64,000 nucleotides of DNA from Paludibaculum fermentans_A. Its GTDB lineage: Bacteria > Acidobacteriota > Terriglobia > Bryobacterales > Bryobacteraceae. Location: assembly GCF_051172195.1 (NCBI RefSeq), contig NZ_JBPJAQ010000001.1:5828001-5892000 (forward strand). Direction: 5' to 3'. A model generated the notes under the pieces. The model worked only from the letters and a program-made list of their open reading frames with translations. It did not search any database and was not told the origin of the DNA. Within the stretch, counting starts at the first letter, position 1. Every line of letters starts with the position of its first letter. Positions 1-9,187 of this stretch are shown one piece after another. Position numbers and translations under genes: made by a program.

Positions 1-1158
1 CTGGCGCACATGCCGTGCCGCCGGCCGCGCAGCCGATTCCGTCAACGGCAGCTCGATCTCAAACCGCGTCCCATCCGACGCCGGATCCCTGCGCAACTCG
101 CCCCCATGGCTTTCCACAATCCCGCGCGCCACGCCCAGGCTCCAGGCGCCCGTTTCCGCCTCTTCCCGCCACGCGCCGGACGCCGCCGAGAACTCAACAG
201 ACAGCACTGCCTGGCTTTCCACCTGGGCGGTAGTCACGATGATGTTCTTGGTGGCGGCATGCTGCAGCGATTGCTCGGCATGCACCAGCACGCTCAGCAC
301 CGCCTGCTCCAGTTGTCCGCTGGAGCCCAGCACCGTCAGTTCCCCCGGAGTCAGGTTCACCTCTCCGGTCACCAGTTGCAGTCGCCACGGCTGGGCCCGG
401 AAGTTCGCAAGATTCCTGACGAGTTCGTTGAGTTCCACAGGCCGCACGCGCGCCTGGTCCGGACGTCCGAAGGAGATCAACCGCTCCAGCGTGTCCAATG
501 CCTGATGGGCGTCGCCGGCCACCGCGGCCAGCGCCTCACCGCGCGCCGCAGCCGAAATCCGCTGCAACGGCGGCTGCAACTCAGTCGCGATGCTGGAAAT
601 CAGCTGCCCCACTGCGCCCAGCTTCTCACTGCGCAGAAGCTGATCGCGCAATTGCCGCTGCTCCAGCAGTTGCAGTGCGATACCCACCTGGTTCGCCAGG
701 TGGCGGAGGGCCGCCATCTCGTCCTCCGGCGGGTGTCCTCCCTGTTGAGAGGAGCATTGCAGGACGCCGCTGCCCGCGCCCTGCGAGAGCATCGGCAGGC
801 TCAACGAGTTCATCGTCAGCACGGCGTCCGCGGTTTCGTGGCAGCGCCGCGCCGCCTCCAAATCCACCGCCTTGCCCGCCGCCACTTCCAATTGCTCGCT
901 GCCCGGGTCGGTGACCAGAATGGTGACCGCTTCCAGCCCTGCTGATTCGCTCAATTTGCCCGCAAGCTGGCTGAGGATCTCCGCCGCCGAACGGGCCCGG
1001 AAGACTTCCTCGCTCAACGCGTAGATTTGCCCCACCGCCCGCCGCTGTTTCGTCAACCGTCCCAGCCGCCGCCACCATACGAGTGACGCCAGCAGCATCG
1101 ACACCAGGGCGGTGCCAATCGTTGTCCGGTCTAGCGAGGCGCCAGTGCTGAAATCCAT
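1..1158 (-). CDS. Sensor histidine kinase-like protein with degraded catalytic boxes (3' end outside window)
   Basis: The frame is open from an ATG at 1158 down to base 1, giving 386 codons and no stop, so the C-terminus lies beyond the window. The protein has one N-terminal membrane segment (about residues 15-30), a GAF-like region (about 45-165), a DHp-like helix and an ATPase-like end finishing in ARGIVESHGGELRRD, which is typical of the region after the G2 box. The usual H-E-L-N-N-P-L motif reads IATELQPPL, so the phospho-accepting histidine is threonine. The N box reads LSVLVHAEQ without either asparagine, and no DxGxG box is visible. It starts 28 bases inside the HAD gene, so the two are probably translationally coupled. 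A receiver or output domain could follow outside the window. Kinship to histidine kinases is clear; loss of kinase activity is inferred. Confidence 0.8.
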   Translation of the reverse strand, partial: MDFSTGASLDRTTIGTALVSMLLASLVWWRRLGRLTKQRRAVGQIYALSEEVFRARSAAEILSQLAGKLSESAGLEAVTILVTDPGSEQLEVAAGKAVDLEAARRCHETADAVLTMNSLSLPMLSQGAGSGVLQCSSQQGGHPPEDEMAALRHLANQVGIALQLLEQRQLRDQLLRSEKLGAVGQLISSIATELQPPLQRISAAARGEALAAVAGDAHQALDTLERLISFGRPDQARVRPVELNELVRNLANFRAQPWRLQLVTGEVNLTPGELTVLGSSGQLEQAVLSVLVHAEQSLQHAATKNIIVTTAQVESQAVLSVEFSAASGAWREEAETGAWSLGVARGIVESHGGELRRDPASDGTRFEIELPLTESAARPAARHVRQ

Positions 1159-1826
1159 GGCAACAACCGCTCATCCAGAAAATCGGGCACAGCCAAGCCG
1201 GCCAGCGGCGCTTCCTGCAGGGTCGTCAGCAGGCCCACCAGATGGGCACCCGCAGCCTTTGCCGCCTGCATGCCGCCGGGAGAATCCTCAAACACGACAC
1301 AGTTCTCAGGGTTTACGCCCAGCCGCCCCGCCGCTGTCAGGTACACTTCCGGGTCCGGTTTGGGCTTCGCCACCTGATGCCCATCCACAATCGCCTGAAA
1401 GCATCCGGCTAAGCCCGCGCCTTCCAGGACGAATTCCACATTCAGCGGCTCGGCGTTCGTAGCCACAGCGCAGGGCACACCCAAGGCGTGGGCCGCCTGG
1501 GCGAACTCCACCACCCCCGGCACCAATTGCGCCCTCAACACAGGGGCCATCATTTCGCGGTACAGCCGCTCCTTGTCCGCGCCATGGCGAAACACTTCTT
1601 CCGCCGTCAAACCAGTTCCGAAAATGTCGTGCACGATCTGGTCGTTCCGCTTCCCCAACATCCTCGACATGATGCCCTGGGAATCGATTCCGAGCCGTGA
1701 AAGGTAAAGCTCCCAGGCGCGCGTGTGCAGCACGGTCGATTCAACGATCACGCCATCCATATCGAAAAGGAATGCGAGACCCGGGGCAACGTGTAGATTC
1801 TCGAACACTTGCGGGCATGATAGCAT
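1131..1826 (-). CDS. HAD-superfamily hydrolase, beta-phosphoglucomutase-like
   Basis: This is a 231-residue soluble phosphatase or phosphomutase-type enzyme. Motif I is FDMDGVIVES near residue 22, with the nucleophile and acid/base aspartates. Motif II lies in VATNAE, the motif III lysine in VAKPKPDPEVY, and motif IV in VVFEDSPGGMQAAKAAG. The helical cap follows motif I, as in the beta-phosphoglucomutase/phosphoglycolate phosphatase subgroup. The substrate cannot be told from sequence. I chose the ATG at 1826; an in-frame TTG at 1901 would add 25 residues that look unlike the family. It is the upstream gene of a pair with the kinase-like gene, which starts before this gene ends. Confidence 0.85.
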   Translation of the reverse strand: MLSCPQVFENLHVAPGLAFLFDMDGVIVESTVLHTRAWELYLSRLGIDSQGIMSRMLGKRNDQIVHDIFGTGLTAEEVFRHGADKERLYREMMAPVLRAQLVPGVVEFAQAAHALGVPCAVATNAEPLNVEFVLEGAGLAGCFQAIVDGHQVAKPKPDPEVYLTAAGRLGVNPENCVVFEDSPGGMQAAKAAGAHLVGLLTTLQEAPLAGLAVPDFLDERLLPWISALAPR

Positions 1827-1950
1827 AGCCGGGCCGGGCTCCCATTCGCGCCTCCAGCCGCCCCGGCCGAGGGCCGCACAAACTGGATCTTCTCCAGTCA
1901 AATCTGGGCCTGTTTGTGCGATTTCGCTGGCCTCCCGCCTGGGCTGGCCA

Positions 1951-1979
1951 TTGCGGAAGCCGCCAACCTCAGGTAGTCT
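1951..1979 (+). promoter_or_regulatory. Candidate sigma-70 promoter for the gene at 2008
   Basis: TTGCGG (1951-1956) and TAGTCT (1974-1979) are separated by 17 bases and lie about 30 bases before the start codon at 2008. A good ribosome site (GAGGAG near 1993) lies between. Both hexamers deviate from consensus, so this is tentative. Confidence 0.35.
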
Positions 1980-2007
1980 GGCAGCACCTCACGAGGAGCA
2001 CACGCAA

Positions 2008-2739
2008 ATGGACTGGGTATCTCCTTCGGTAGATCACGCGTTGCAGGTCTGCAACGCAACAGCGGCGCACTTCCACGTTGTGCTCTTGAACGGCGCCCTG
2101 AAGAACCAACTCTCGCTCGACCCGCGGGCCGATGTGAAACCAATCCTCAAAGCACTGAACGCCGCGATGAAGCAGTTCAATGCGCATCCTCCGGCGATAA
2201 CGCAGGCCCTTCGTTCCAACCTGGCGGCCACGCGCGACCAGTTGAATGGTGCGCAATTGCGCATCTTCCACCCGGGCGATGACGTCACCCTTCCTCCGGA
2301 TGACGGGGGCACCGTCGACACCGGGACCGGATCTGGCACCGAGCCACCACCCCCACCACCTCCTCCGCCTCCTCCCGAACCCGAACCTGAACCTGTCGAT
2401 CCCGCCGCTCCCGTCCGTGAGGCCGCTACCCTCTTTGGACCGGACAGCTTCCCCAACACAGTCATTCCTTTTTCGGAGTTGTCGCCCGAAGACCAGGCCG
2501 AGGGCCAAAGCGCGTTCATCAGCAGCATCGAGGGTGATATAGACGAGTATCTGAAGAACCTGGCTCAGTATTTACAGGTCTATCCGGAATGGCCGGCCAC
2601 CGACATCGTAGCGGCCATTGTCAGCATTGTCGGGGGCGCCGCTTCAATTCTGGGCTCTGTCTTCGGCAAGGTGCAGGCTTTCGCCATCGACGTTGTTCCC
2701 AGAATGCTGGCCGAAGTCGAGGAGCAACTCGTTAACTAG
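2008..2739 (+). CDS. Hypothetical protein with proline-rich linker
   Basis: A 243-residue protein of unknown function. It starts at ATG 2008 behind GAGGAG; the open frame continues upstream but that part overlaps the HAD gene and has no ribosome site. An N-terminal helical domain (about residues 1-90) is followed by an acidic Gly/Thr stretch and a run of eleven or more prolines continuing into Pro-Glu repeats (about 110-130). The C-terminal helical domain has a hydrophobic glycine-rich stretch (IVAAIVSIVGGAASILGSVF, about 199-218) that could be membrane-active or an amphipathic helix. There is no signal peptide. I recognise no family. Confidence 0.7.
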   Translation: MDWVSPSVDHALQVCNATAAHFHVVLLNGALKNQLSLDPRADVKPILKALNAAMKQFNAHPPAITQALRSNLAATRDQLNGAQLRIFHPGDDVTLPPDDGGTVDTGTGSGTEPPPPPPPPPPPEPEPEPVDPAAPVREAATLFGPDSFPNTVIPFSELSPEDQAEGQSAFISSIEGDIDEYLKNLAQYLQVYPEWPATDIVAAIVSIVGGAASILGSVFGKVQAFAIDVVPRMLAEVEEQLVN

Positions 2740-2817
2740 CCTCGCCCGGCTCCTTGTACAATTCGTTCCGGCGCGCCATGGCAATGTTCAACTGATTCGA
2801 ATAAAGTTGAAATATAA

Positions 2818-4263
2818 ATGGCGAAGATTGACCGGTTATTCCTGTTTGCCCTCACCTGTGCGCCCGCCTGGGCCTGTAGCTGTGCCAGTTACCCCTCGCC
2901 GAAGGAAGCCTGGCTCGATTCGCCGCTCGTATTCGCCGGAATTGTCGAGAAAGCCGTCCCGAAACGCAGCGGTGAGTGGGTGAGGGCCCGTGAACAATCG
3001 GCCTGGGTCCGCGTCACCGAACCGTTTAAGGGCGTCGCCAGGGATCAGGTGCTCGAGCTCTGGGGCGAGATCAGTAGCTGCTTCGGAGGGTTTGACAAGG
3101 GTTCCTCGCTCTTGTTTTACCTGCACCCCAGCGGGAAGCCAGGTAAATGGATGACACCTGCCTGTCATCGCACCGGTGACCTGCGCAGCGCCGCGCACGA
3201 TCTCAAATTCCTGCGCGGGCTTCCGGCCTCGGCTCACGGGAATCGGGTGTCAGGCTCTGTCGAATTTTGGGAGGACTCTCCGGTCAAGGAACTCCCTCTG
3301 AACCACGTGTTTCAGGGAGTGCGCGTGCACGCCGTGGGCTCCCCTGGTTCCTATGAATCCGAGACGGACGCCCAGGGCGTTTACGAATTCCGTGACCTGC
3401 CGCCAGGCACCTACACCATCAGCATCGACTACCCCAAGGGCACGGCTTTGCTTTTCCCCGTCGCGATCGGAAGGGACAATCCATCGCGGCGGCTAAACCG
3501 GAAGCCTGGCAGCGATATGCAACTGGTAGTGACCGATTCGTCCGGCAATGGCTATGATTTTGTCCTTGCGGCGGACACCCGGGTATCGGGACACGTCCTG
3601 GACCCCGATGGCCGTCCGATGAAGGGCGTCTGCCTGGAGTTGGAGGTGCTTCGGCACAAAGGCCCGGATGATTCAGAAATCTCCAAGTGCACTGAGCGTG
3701 ACGGTTCCTATGTGCTGGAAAAGATGCCGGCGGGACGCTACCGCCTTGCGGTCAATCGCGGCGGTGAAATGAGTGCGGCCTCTCCCTTCAGCAAGTTCTA
3801 CTACCCCGGCACTTCAGACACTGACAAGGCGGCTATCCTGACCGTCGCCGCGGGCCAGCACCTCGACGGAATCGATATTCGTGTTTCCAAACTGGCCCGG
3901 CGCATTGAATTGCGCGGCCGCCTCATCTTCAGCGACGGAGTTCCTCTGCCCAGGCAGTCATTCGAGTTCCGAAAGGATGGCGGCGGCTACCGTGAATCCG
4001 GCTACACCGACGCTGAAGGCAATTTCGTACTGCCAATTCTCGCGGGACGGCCTGGCAAGCTGATAGGCAGCTTCTCGCTGTGGCGCGACCTGCAGGACGC
4101 ATGCCCCCAATTTGGAGCGAAGTTCAACCCCAACGGATATGGGGCAACGCTGGACTCTACCCCCACTGCAATCTCGGGCACATCGGATCTTTCCGGGATC
4201 GAGATAGTGTTTCCGTTCCCCTCGTGTGCAGCGTGGCTGAAGCGCGAGGCGGAACGAAAATGA
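2818..4263 (+). CDS. Exported protein with TIMP-like N-terminus and carboxypeptidase-regulatory-like repeats
   Basis: A 481-residue secreted protein. A short signal peptide (about residues 1-19) is followed directly by Cys-Ser-Cys, the start seen in netrin/TIMP-like modules, with further cysteines in the first 130 residues. From about residue 140 there are repeated beta-sandwich units of the carboxypeptidase-regulatory/Cna-B kind, marked by phrases such as DAQGVYEFRDLPPGTY and ERDGSYVLEKMPAGRY, each followed by a short beta-rich stretch. Such proteins are common among exported proteins of Acidobacteria; the role is unknown. The ribosome site is weak. A 6-base inverted repeat (TTCAAC/GTTGAA, 2787-2811) lies just upstream. 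Confidence 0.8.
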   Translation: MAKIDRLFLFALTCAPAWACSCASYPSPKEAWLDSPLVFAGIVEKAVPKRSGEWVRAREQSAWVRVTEPFKGVARDQVLELWGEISSCFGGFDKGSSLLFYLHPSGKPGKWMTPACHRTGDLRSAAHDLKFLRGLPASAHGNRVSGSVEFWEDSPVKELPLNHVFQGVRVHAVGSPGSYESETDAQGVYEFRDLPPGTYTISIDYPKGTALLFPVAIGRDNPSRRLNRKPGSDMQLVVTDSSGNGYDFVLAADTRVSGHVLDPDGRPMKGVCLELEVLRHKGPDDSEISKCTERDGSYVLEKMPAGRYRLAVNRGGEMSAASPFSKFYYPGTSDTDKAAILTVAAGQHLDGIDIRVSKLARRIELRGRLIFSDGVPLPRQSFEFRKDGGGYRESGYTDAEGNFVLPILAGRPGKLIGSFSLWRDLQDACPQFGAKFNPNGYGATLDSTPTAISGTSDLSGIEIVFPFPSCAAWLKREAERK

Positions 4264-4456
4264 TCCTGGGCTCCGCCACCCGGAGCACGGCCCCACCAGC
4301 CGCGAACTCAACATCCACGCCCTCCGGCACGACTGTTCTTCGTGTAACCGCACCGCTTCTCAACAAAAGATAAAACGCCCTGAAAATACCAAAACAGCGC
4401 AAGCCGATGTAAGATATGGTGTTCCAGTGCCGGCCGGACGATGGAAGGTGAACCAG

Positions 4457-6124
4457 ATGGCGGCTCGAGGAGACCTGTTGTCAGCCGTGGGGCTCGGTGT
4501 GGTCCTCGTATGGGGCTGCGGCCGGACGCCCATTCCGCCGGAGGCTCAACAGCCGCGCGCCGGCGGGTCCCTGAGGCTCATCTACCAGACCCCGCCCGAC
4601 ACCCTCGACCCGCAGGCCATGATCTTCCTCCTGGATGCCGAGATCGCGGCCCTGCCCTTTGAGGGCCTCGTCGGTCATGGAGTGCGGCCGGGTGAAGTGA
4701 GGCCCCTGCTGGCGGAGTCCTGGGAGCAGAGCGAAGGCGGGCGCGTGTGGACATTCACCTTGAGGGAAGCCTGGTTCCACGACGACCCCTGCTTTCCCGC
4801 AGGGACCGGCCGGCGCGTGACGGCCGAGGACGTGCGCTGGACGCTGGAGCGGATCGCGCGTCCGGGCGCCGAGTGGCCCAACTGGTATCTGTTCGCCGGG
4901 AAGGTCGAAGGCCTGGCCGACTATCACGCCGGGCGGGCGAAGACGATTCGAGGAGTGCAGGTATTGGATGAGCGGCGGGTGCGCATCCGGCTGGTGCGGC
5001 CCTATGCCAGCTTTCTGCGCATCCTCGCTACGCAGGCCGCCTACATCGCTCCACGGGAGGCGGAAGCGGCTTACGGCGCCGAATACGGCCGGCATGCCGT
5101 GGGGACCGGGCCGTTTCGGCTGGTGCGGTGGAAAGCCGCTGGCGAAATCGTCCTGGTGCGGCACGGGCGCTACTGGCGGCGCGACGAGTCCGGCGCGCGG
5201 CTGCCACACCTGGACAGCGTCACCATCCAGTTCCGTCCGGAAGCATCCGAAGCCGGGCTCGTGGCGGCCTTTCTGAAAGGTGAGACACAGGTCCTGGCGG
5301 CGCGCCGCGACCTATTGGAAAAACTGGCGCAGAGCGAGGGAGCCGCTCGCTGGCGGACGGCGGGCCAGACGGCCTCCCTGGCGTTTCGCTTCCTCGGGTT
5401 TTCGATGGACAACGGTGGACCGCTGGCGCGGCACGCTGAATTGCGCCGGGCGCTCGCGCTGGCGCTGGACCGCGCGGCACTGGGCAAAACCGTGCCGGCC
5501 GGTCCCGTACGCCTCGCCGAAACACTCGCGCCGCCGCAGCTGTTGGGCCGCGAGGGCCAGTGGTACAGCCTCGATCCCGTTCAGGCTGGCCGGCTTCTGG
5601 ACAAATGGCGGCCCGAGCTGGAACAGCGGCCGCCCGTCCTCGCCAGCAACTTCGACAGTGACGACGTCGGTCTGCTACGCCGCGGTTTGGGCCGGCTGGG
5701 CGTGACGGCGCAGGTACGCATCCGGCCGGCGGGCTACTACGGCTATATCGCCAAGGAACGGCCGGATCTGTTCCGCGTGAGCTTCACCCCCAGCTTCGGC
5801 GACCCCGAGGATTACTACTGCCTGTTCTACTCCAGGAGCTCGCCGGACGTGAATCTCACCGGATATCGGAATGCCGAATTCGACCGGGTGTTGGAGTCGG
5901 CCATGACGGAAATGGACGAAGCCCGCCGCCGTGAGCTGTTCCAGCGGCTGGAGCAGATTCTGAAAGACGATGTGCCGGCCTTGTATCTAAGCCATGGGAC
6001 GCCGCTGGAGGTCGCCACCGCGCCGCAACTGCGGGGCGTGGTGGTGCGCCAGTACTTCCCTGATTTCGCGGCGGCATGGCTGGCTGGCAGCGAGGCAGTG
6101 CATGAGAATCGGCCTGCGCGGTAA
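4457..6124 (+). CDS. Family 5 extracellular solute-binding lipoprotein (peptide/nickel type)
   Basis: A 555-residue periplasmic binding protein of the DppA/OppA family. The chosen start (ATG 4457, after AAGGTGA) gives a lipoprotein signal with VVLVWGCG as the likely lipobox; an in-frame start at 4427 adds ten residues. Family landmarks are GGSLRLIYQTPPDTLDPQ near the mature N-terminus, the TAEDVRWTLERI segment, and VGTGPFRLVRW near residue 220. These proteins bind peptides or other small ligands for ABC import, but no permease or ATPase gene is adjacent. The next gene, a membrane histidine kinase, starts 23 bases before this one ends, so the binding protein probably serves as the ligand-sensing part of a signalling system. 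Confidence 0.88.
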   Translation: MAARGDLLSAVGLGVVLVWGCGRTPIPPEAQQPRAGGSLRLIYQTPPDTLDPQAMIFLLDAEIAALPFEGLVGHGVRPGEVRPLLAESWEQSEGGRVWTFTLREAWFHDDPCFPAGTGRRVTAEDVRWTLERIARPGAEWPNWYLFAGKVEGLADYHAGRAKTIRGVQVLDERRVRIRLVRPYASFLRILATQAAYIAPREAEAAYGAEYGRHAVGTGPFRLVRWKAAGEIVLVRHGRYWRRDESGARLPHLDSVTIQFRPEASEAGLVAAFLKGETQVLAARRDLLEKLAQSEGAARWRTAGQTASLAFRFLGFSMDNGGPLARHAELRRALALALDRAALGKTVPAGPVRLAETLAPPQLLGREGQWYSLDPVQAGRLLDKWRPELEQRPPVLASNFDSDDVGLLRRGLGRLGVTAQVRIRPAGYYGYIAKERPDLFRVSFTPSFGDPEDYYCLFYSRSSPDVNLTGYRNAEFDRVLESAMTEMDEARRRELFQRLEQILKDDVPALYLSHGTPLEVATAPQLRGVVVRQYFPDFAAAWLAGSEAVHENRPAR

Positions 6125-7820
6125 ATCGGTGGCCTTCCTGGTGGGCTACACGCTGGTGCTGGAGGGCAGCGGGCTGGTGTACTTCTACGTCTCGGGCCGG
6201 GATGCCCTGCAACGTGCGACACGCGAAGAGGTGGCCGCCGCGGCACGGCTGGCGCGCGGCTCGGTGGAACGCTCTCTCAGCAACGCCCTGGCCGAGTTGG
6301 GCGCGCTGCGGCCGCAGTTGCTGATGCGGGCCGGCGGCAACGAAGCCGGACGCCGCGCGGTGCTGTCCGAACTGGCGGTGGGCGAACCCGGCAGGTATGC
6401 GCGGCTCGGGGTGTACGACCCCGCCACCCGCCGCATGCTGGGCGTGCGGGCCGTGCGCGAGTTTCGAGGCACCTATCCAGTGGCCGATGACGGGATGCTG
6501 CCGGGGGGCGCCTCCGCGAAGGAAGGCGAAGTCCGGGTGTCCCTGCCGCTCGATGCGGAGGGCGGCACCCTGCTGCTGGCCGATGTTTACCTCGATGGTC
6601 TGCTGGATCCCCTGTCGGAACTGGGCCTGCCGGCCGGCGTAGGCGTCCTGGCGACCGACTCACGCGGGCTGATTCTCGCCGCGCCATCGCCGCACCTGCT
6701 GCGCACTTACCTTCGCCTCGAGAGCCTTGCACCCGGCGGGGCGGCAACCTGCGAAGCGCGGCTCACTCGTCCGGAATTGCGGCTGGTGGCTTACAAAGAC
6801 AACCGGGCGCAGTTGGCTGGGTTGCGGCGGGAGCTGGCCCGCGTGGCCACCTTCGCAGCAGCGGCGACAGCGTTGGGGCTGGCGGTCATCTGGGCGCTTA
6901 CCGGGCGCATGGCGCGGGTCATGCGCGAGATCGTGGATTCGGCCGGATGCGTCGCGGGTGGTGATTTCTCGCCCCGCATCGGCAACGGCCGGGACGACGA
7001 ACTGGGCGACCTGATAGCCAGCATCAACGCCATGACTGAGCGGCTGGAAGGCAGCTACCGGGAATTGACGGCGGTGAATCTCAAATTGAGGGGCAAGGTA
7101 CGCGCCCTGACACGAACTCGGCAGAGGCTGCTGGAGAAGGAACGCATGGCCGCCATGGGCGAGGCGCTGTCGAAGGTCTCGCACGAGATCCAGAACAAGG
7201 TGGGCGGCGTCGGCGTGTGGGTGCAGAACCTGGAGCGGGCGGGCGCGAAAGACGAAACTACCCGCGTGTGCGCCGCGGAGTTGAGGGCCGGCCTGGATTC
7301 CATGCTGGAGATGCTGGTGCACTTCAAGCGGTTCTACCGCATGCCTGTGGTGGCCCCTCGCGCCATCGAACCGCACGCCCTGCTGCGGGAGTGCGTGACG
7401 CGGGCAACCTCCTCCGCCACCGCGCGCGGAGTCGAGTTGCAGTTGGAAGCGGCAGCATCGCCCTTGCCCTGCCAGGCCGACCCCGCACAACTGGCGGATG
7501 CCATAACGAATCTCGTCCTGAACGCCGTCGAGGCCTCCGGACGGGGCGGCGCCGTCGAGGTGGATGTGCGCTCCGAGGAAGACTGGGTGGCGTTTACCGT
7601 GCGCGACCGCGGACCGGGCCTGCCGGAAACCAAGCGCATCTTCCGGCCCTTCTTCACCACCAAGGCGGCCGGCAGCGGTCTGGGCCTGGCCATTGCCGGC
7701 AATATCGCAAAGGCGCACGGCGGGCGGGTGCGGGCCTGGAATCGCGAAGCGGGCGGCGCGTGTTTCGAGTTGAGAATTCCGGCCCACGCGGGAGGTTGCA
7801 ATGAGAATCCTGCTGGTTGA
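6102..7820 (+). CDS. Membrane sensor histidine kinase (HAMP, HisKA, HATPase)
   Basis: A 572-residue kinase starting at ATG 6102, inside the end of the binding-protein gene. Two membrane segments (about residues 8-28 and 247-268) flank a periplasmic sensor domain of roughly 215 residues. A HAMP region follows (about 268-320), then a coiled linker, then the phospho-acceptor motif KVSHEIQNKVGG with His at about 361. The ATPase domain has the N box LVLNAVEAS, a DRGPGLPE box and GSGLGLAIAGNIAKAHGG. Unlike the kinase-like gene at the left edge, all catalytic boxes are intact. It overlaps the response regulator gene by 20 bases and is the NtrB-type partner of it. Its signal may come from the co-encoded solute-binding protein. 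Confidence 0.93.
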   Translation: MRIGLRGKSVAFLVGYTLVLEGSGLVYFYVSGRDALQRATREEVAAAARLARGSVERSLSNALAELGALRPQLLMRAGGNEAGRRAVLSELAVGEPGRYARLGVYDPATRRMLGVRAVREFRGTYPVADDGMLPGGASAKEGEVRVSLPLDAEGGTLLLADVYLDGLLDPLSELGLPAGVGVLATDSRGLILAAPSPHLLRTYLRLESLAPGGAATCEARLTRPELRLVAYKDNRAQLAGLRRELARVATFAAAATALGLAVIWALTGRMARVMREIVDSAGCVAGGDFSPRIGNGRDDELGDLIASINAMTERLEGSYRELTAVNLKLRGKVRALTRTRQRLLEKERMAAMGEALSKVSHEIQNKVGGVGVWVQNLERAGAKDETTRVCAAELRAGLDSMLEMLVHFKRFYRMPVVAPRAIEPHALLRECVTRATSSATARGVELQLEAAASPLPCQADPAQLADAITNLVLNAVEASGRGGAVEVDVRSEEDWVAFTVRDRGPGLPETKRIFRPFFTTKAAGSGLGLAIAGNIAKAHGGRVRAWNREAGGACFELRIPAHAGGCNENPAG

Positions 7821-9147
7821 GGACGATGCGGCGACGCGCCGCGGCATCTCGCACTTTCTGGCTGCGGCGGGCCACGCGGTCACGCAGGCAGCCGATGGGC
7901 TGGCAGCCCTGGATTTGCTGGAGACCTGCACGCCGGAATTGGTCGTCAGCGATATCCGGATGCCGGGCTTGGATGGCTTGGGCTTGCTTGCCCGTCTGCG
8001 CGCGCACGGCACCGCACCCGCAGTGCTCATGATGACTGCCTTCGCCACGGTGGAAGAGGCCGTGGGCGCCCTGCAGGCCGGGGCGCGGGACTATCTCACG
8101 AAGCCCTTGAACCTCGGCGAGCTGGGTGTCAAGGTCAGCCGGATCGAAGAGGAGTTGCGGCTGCGGCGCGAGAACCTGCGCCTGCGCGAACGGCTGCAGT
8201 GCGTCGAGCATCCTGAGCTGGTTGGTGCCGGCAAAGCCATGGCGGAGCTGCGAAAAACCTTACTGCGCGCGGCCGCCGACGGTGCTGTGCCGGTGATGAT
8301 CTATGGCGAAAGCGGCACTGGCAAAGAGCTGGTGGCGCGGACCCTCCATGCCGAGAGCCCCCGCGCGGCCGCCGCTTTTGTCGACGTCAGCTGCGCCGCT
8401 TTCAGCGATGAACTGCTGGAGAGCGAACTGTTCGGCTACCGGAAGGGCGCTTTCACGGGTGCCTACCGCGACAAGAAAGGCATCGTCGAGGCAGCCGCGC
8501 ATGGCACCCTCTTCCTCGACGAAGTCTCCGAAATGAGCCCCCGCATGCAGAGCAAGCTCCTGCGCTTTCTCCAGGAGCACACCGTGATGGCGGTGGGCGC
8601 CACCTCCGCCACAGCGGTGGATGTGCGCGTCGTCGGGGCGTCCAACGTCGACCTGCACGAAATGGCGCTCGCCGGCCGGTTCCGCGAAGACCTCTACTAC
8701 CGGCTCAACGTGGTGGAGGTGCGGCTGCCACCGCTGCGCGCCCGCGTGGAAGACATTGCGGGCCTGGTGGGCCATTTCCTGCGCAAGCACGGCGGACGTG
8801 AGCTGCGCTTCACCCGGGCCTGCTGGGATGTGCTGGAGCACCACGCCTGGCCCGGCAATGTGCGCGAACTGGAAAACCTCGTTCGCGTCCTGCAGGTGAG
8901 CTGCGACGGCCAGGAAGTGGACGTCCACGATCTGCCTGTGCGCATCAGGGCGCCGCGCGCGGAGCCGGCGGCTGCTGGCGAGTTGGCGGAGGGTACCCTC
9001 CACGACGCCCTCGCCCGCTGCGAGGAACGCATGGTGCGCGCCGAGCTGAAGCGGCAGGGCGGCAACGTCTCGCGCACCGCCCAGGCGCTGGGGCTCTCCC
9101 GCGTGGGCCTCTACAAGAAGCTGAAACAGCACGGAATTGCTCTGTAA
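7801..9147 (+). CDS. Sigma-54-dependent response regulator, NtrC family
   Basis: A 448-residue activator with three parts. The receiver domain (about 1-120) starts MRILLVEDD and has its phospho-acceptor Asp51 in SDIRMPG. The AAA+ domain (about 145-375) has Walker A GESGTGKE near residue 169, the sigma-54 contact loop GAFTGAY near 217 and LFLDEVSEM as Walker B. The C-terminal Fis-type helix-turn-helix reads NVSRTAQALGLSRVGLYKKL. It activates sigma-54 RNA polymerase once phosphorylated by the kinase encoded just upstream. A near-consensus sigma-54 promoter lies in this window at 56878-56894; whether this regulator acts there is unknown. Confidence 0.95.
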   Translation: MRILLVEDDAATRRGISHFLAAAGHAVTQAADGLAALDLLETCTPELVVSDIRMPGLDGLGLLARLRAHGTAPAVLMMTAFATVEEAVGALQAGARDYLTKPLNLGELGVKVSRIEEELRLRRENLRLRERLQCVEHPELVGAGKAMAELRKTLLRAAADGAVPVMIYGESGTGKELVARTLHAESPRAAAAFVDVSCAAFSDELLESELFGYRKGAFTGAYRDKKGIVEAAAHGTLFLDEVSEMSPRMQSKLLRFLQEHTVMAVGATSATAVDVRVVGASNVDLHEMALAGRFREDLYYRLNVVEVRLPPLRARVEDIAGLVGHFLRKHGGRELRFTRACWDVLEHHAWPGNVRELENLVRVLQVSCDGQEVDVHDLPVRIRAPRAEPAAAGELAEGTLHDALARCEERMVRAELKRQGGNVSRTAQALGLSRVGLYKKLKQHGIAL

Positions 9148-9187
9148 ACTCCCGGAAACACCAGGTGTCATCAGCGGTTGACGGTGC

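Noticed and set aside
10..945. A long plus-strand open frame of 311 codons at the left end
   Set aside because: Its opposite strand carries the kinase-like frame with real domains; the plus-strand translation is rich in Arg, His and Gln with no recognisable domain, typical of a shadow in GC-rich DNA.
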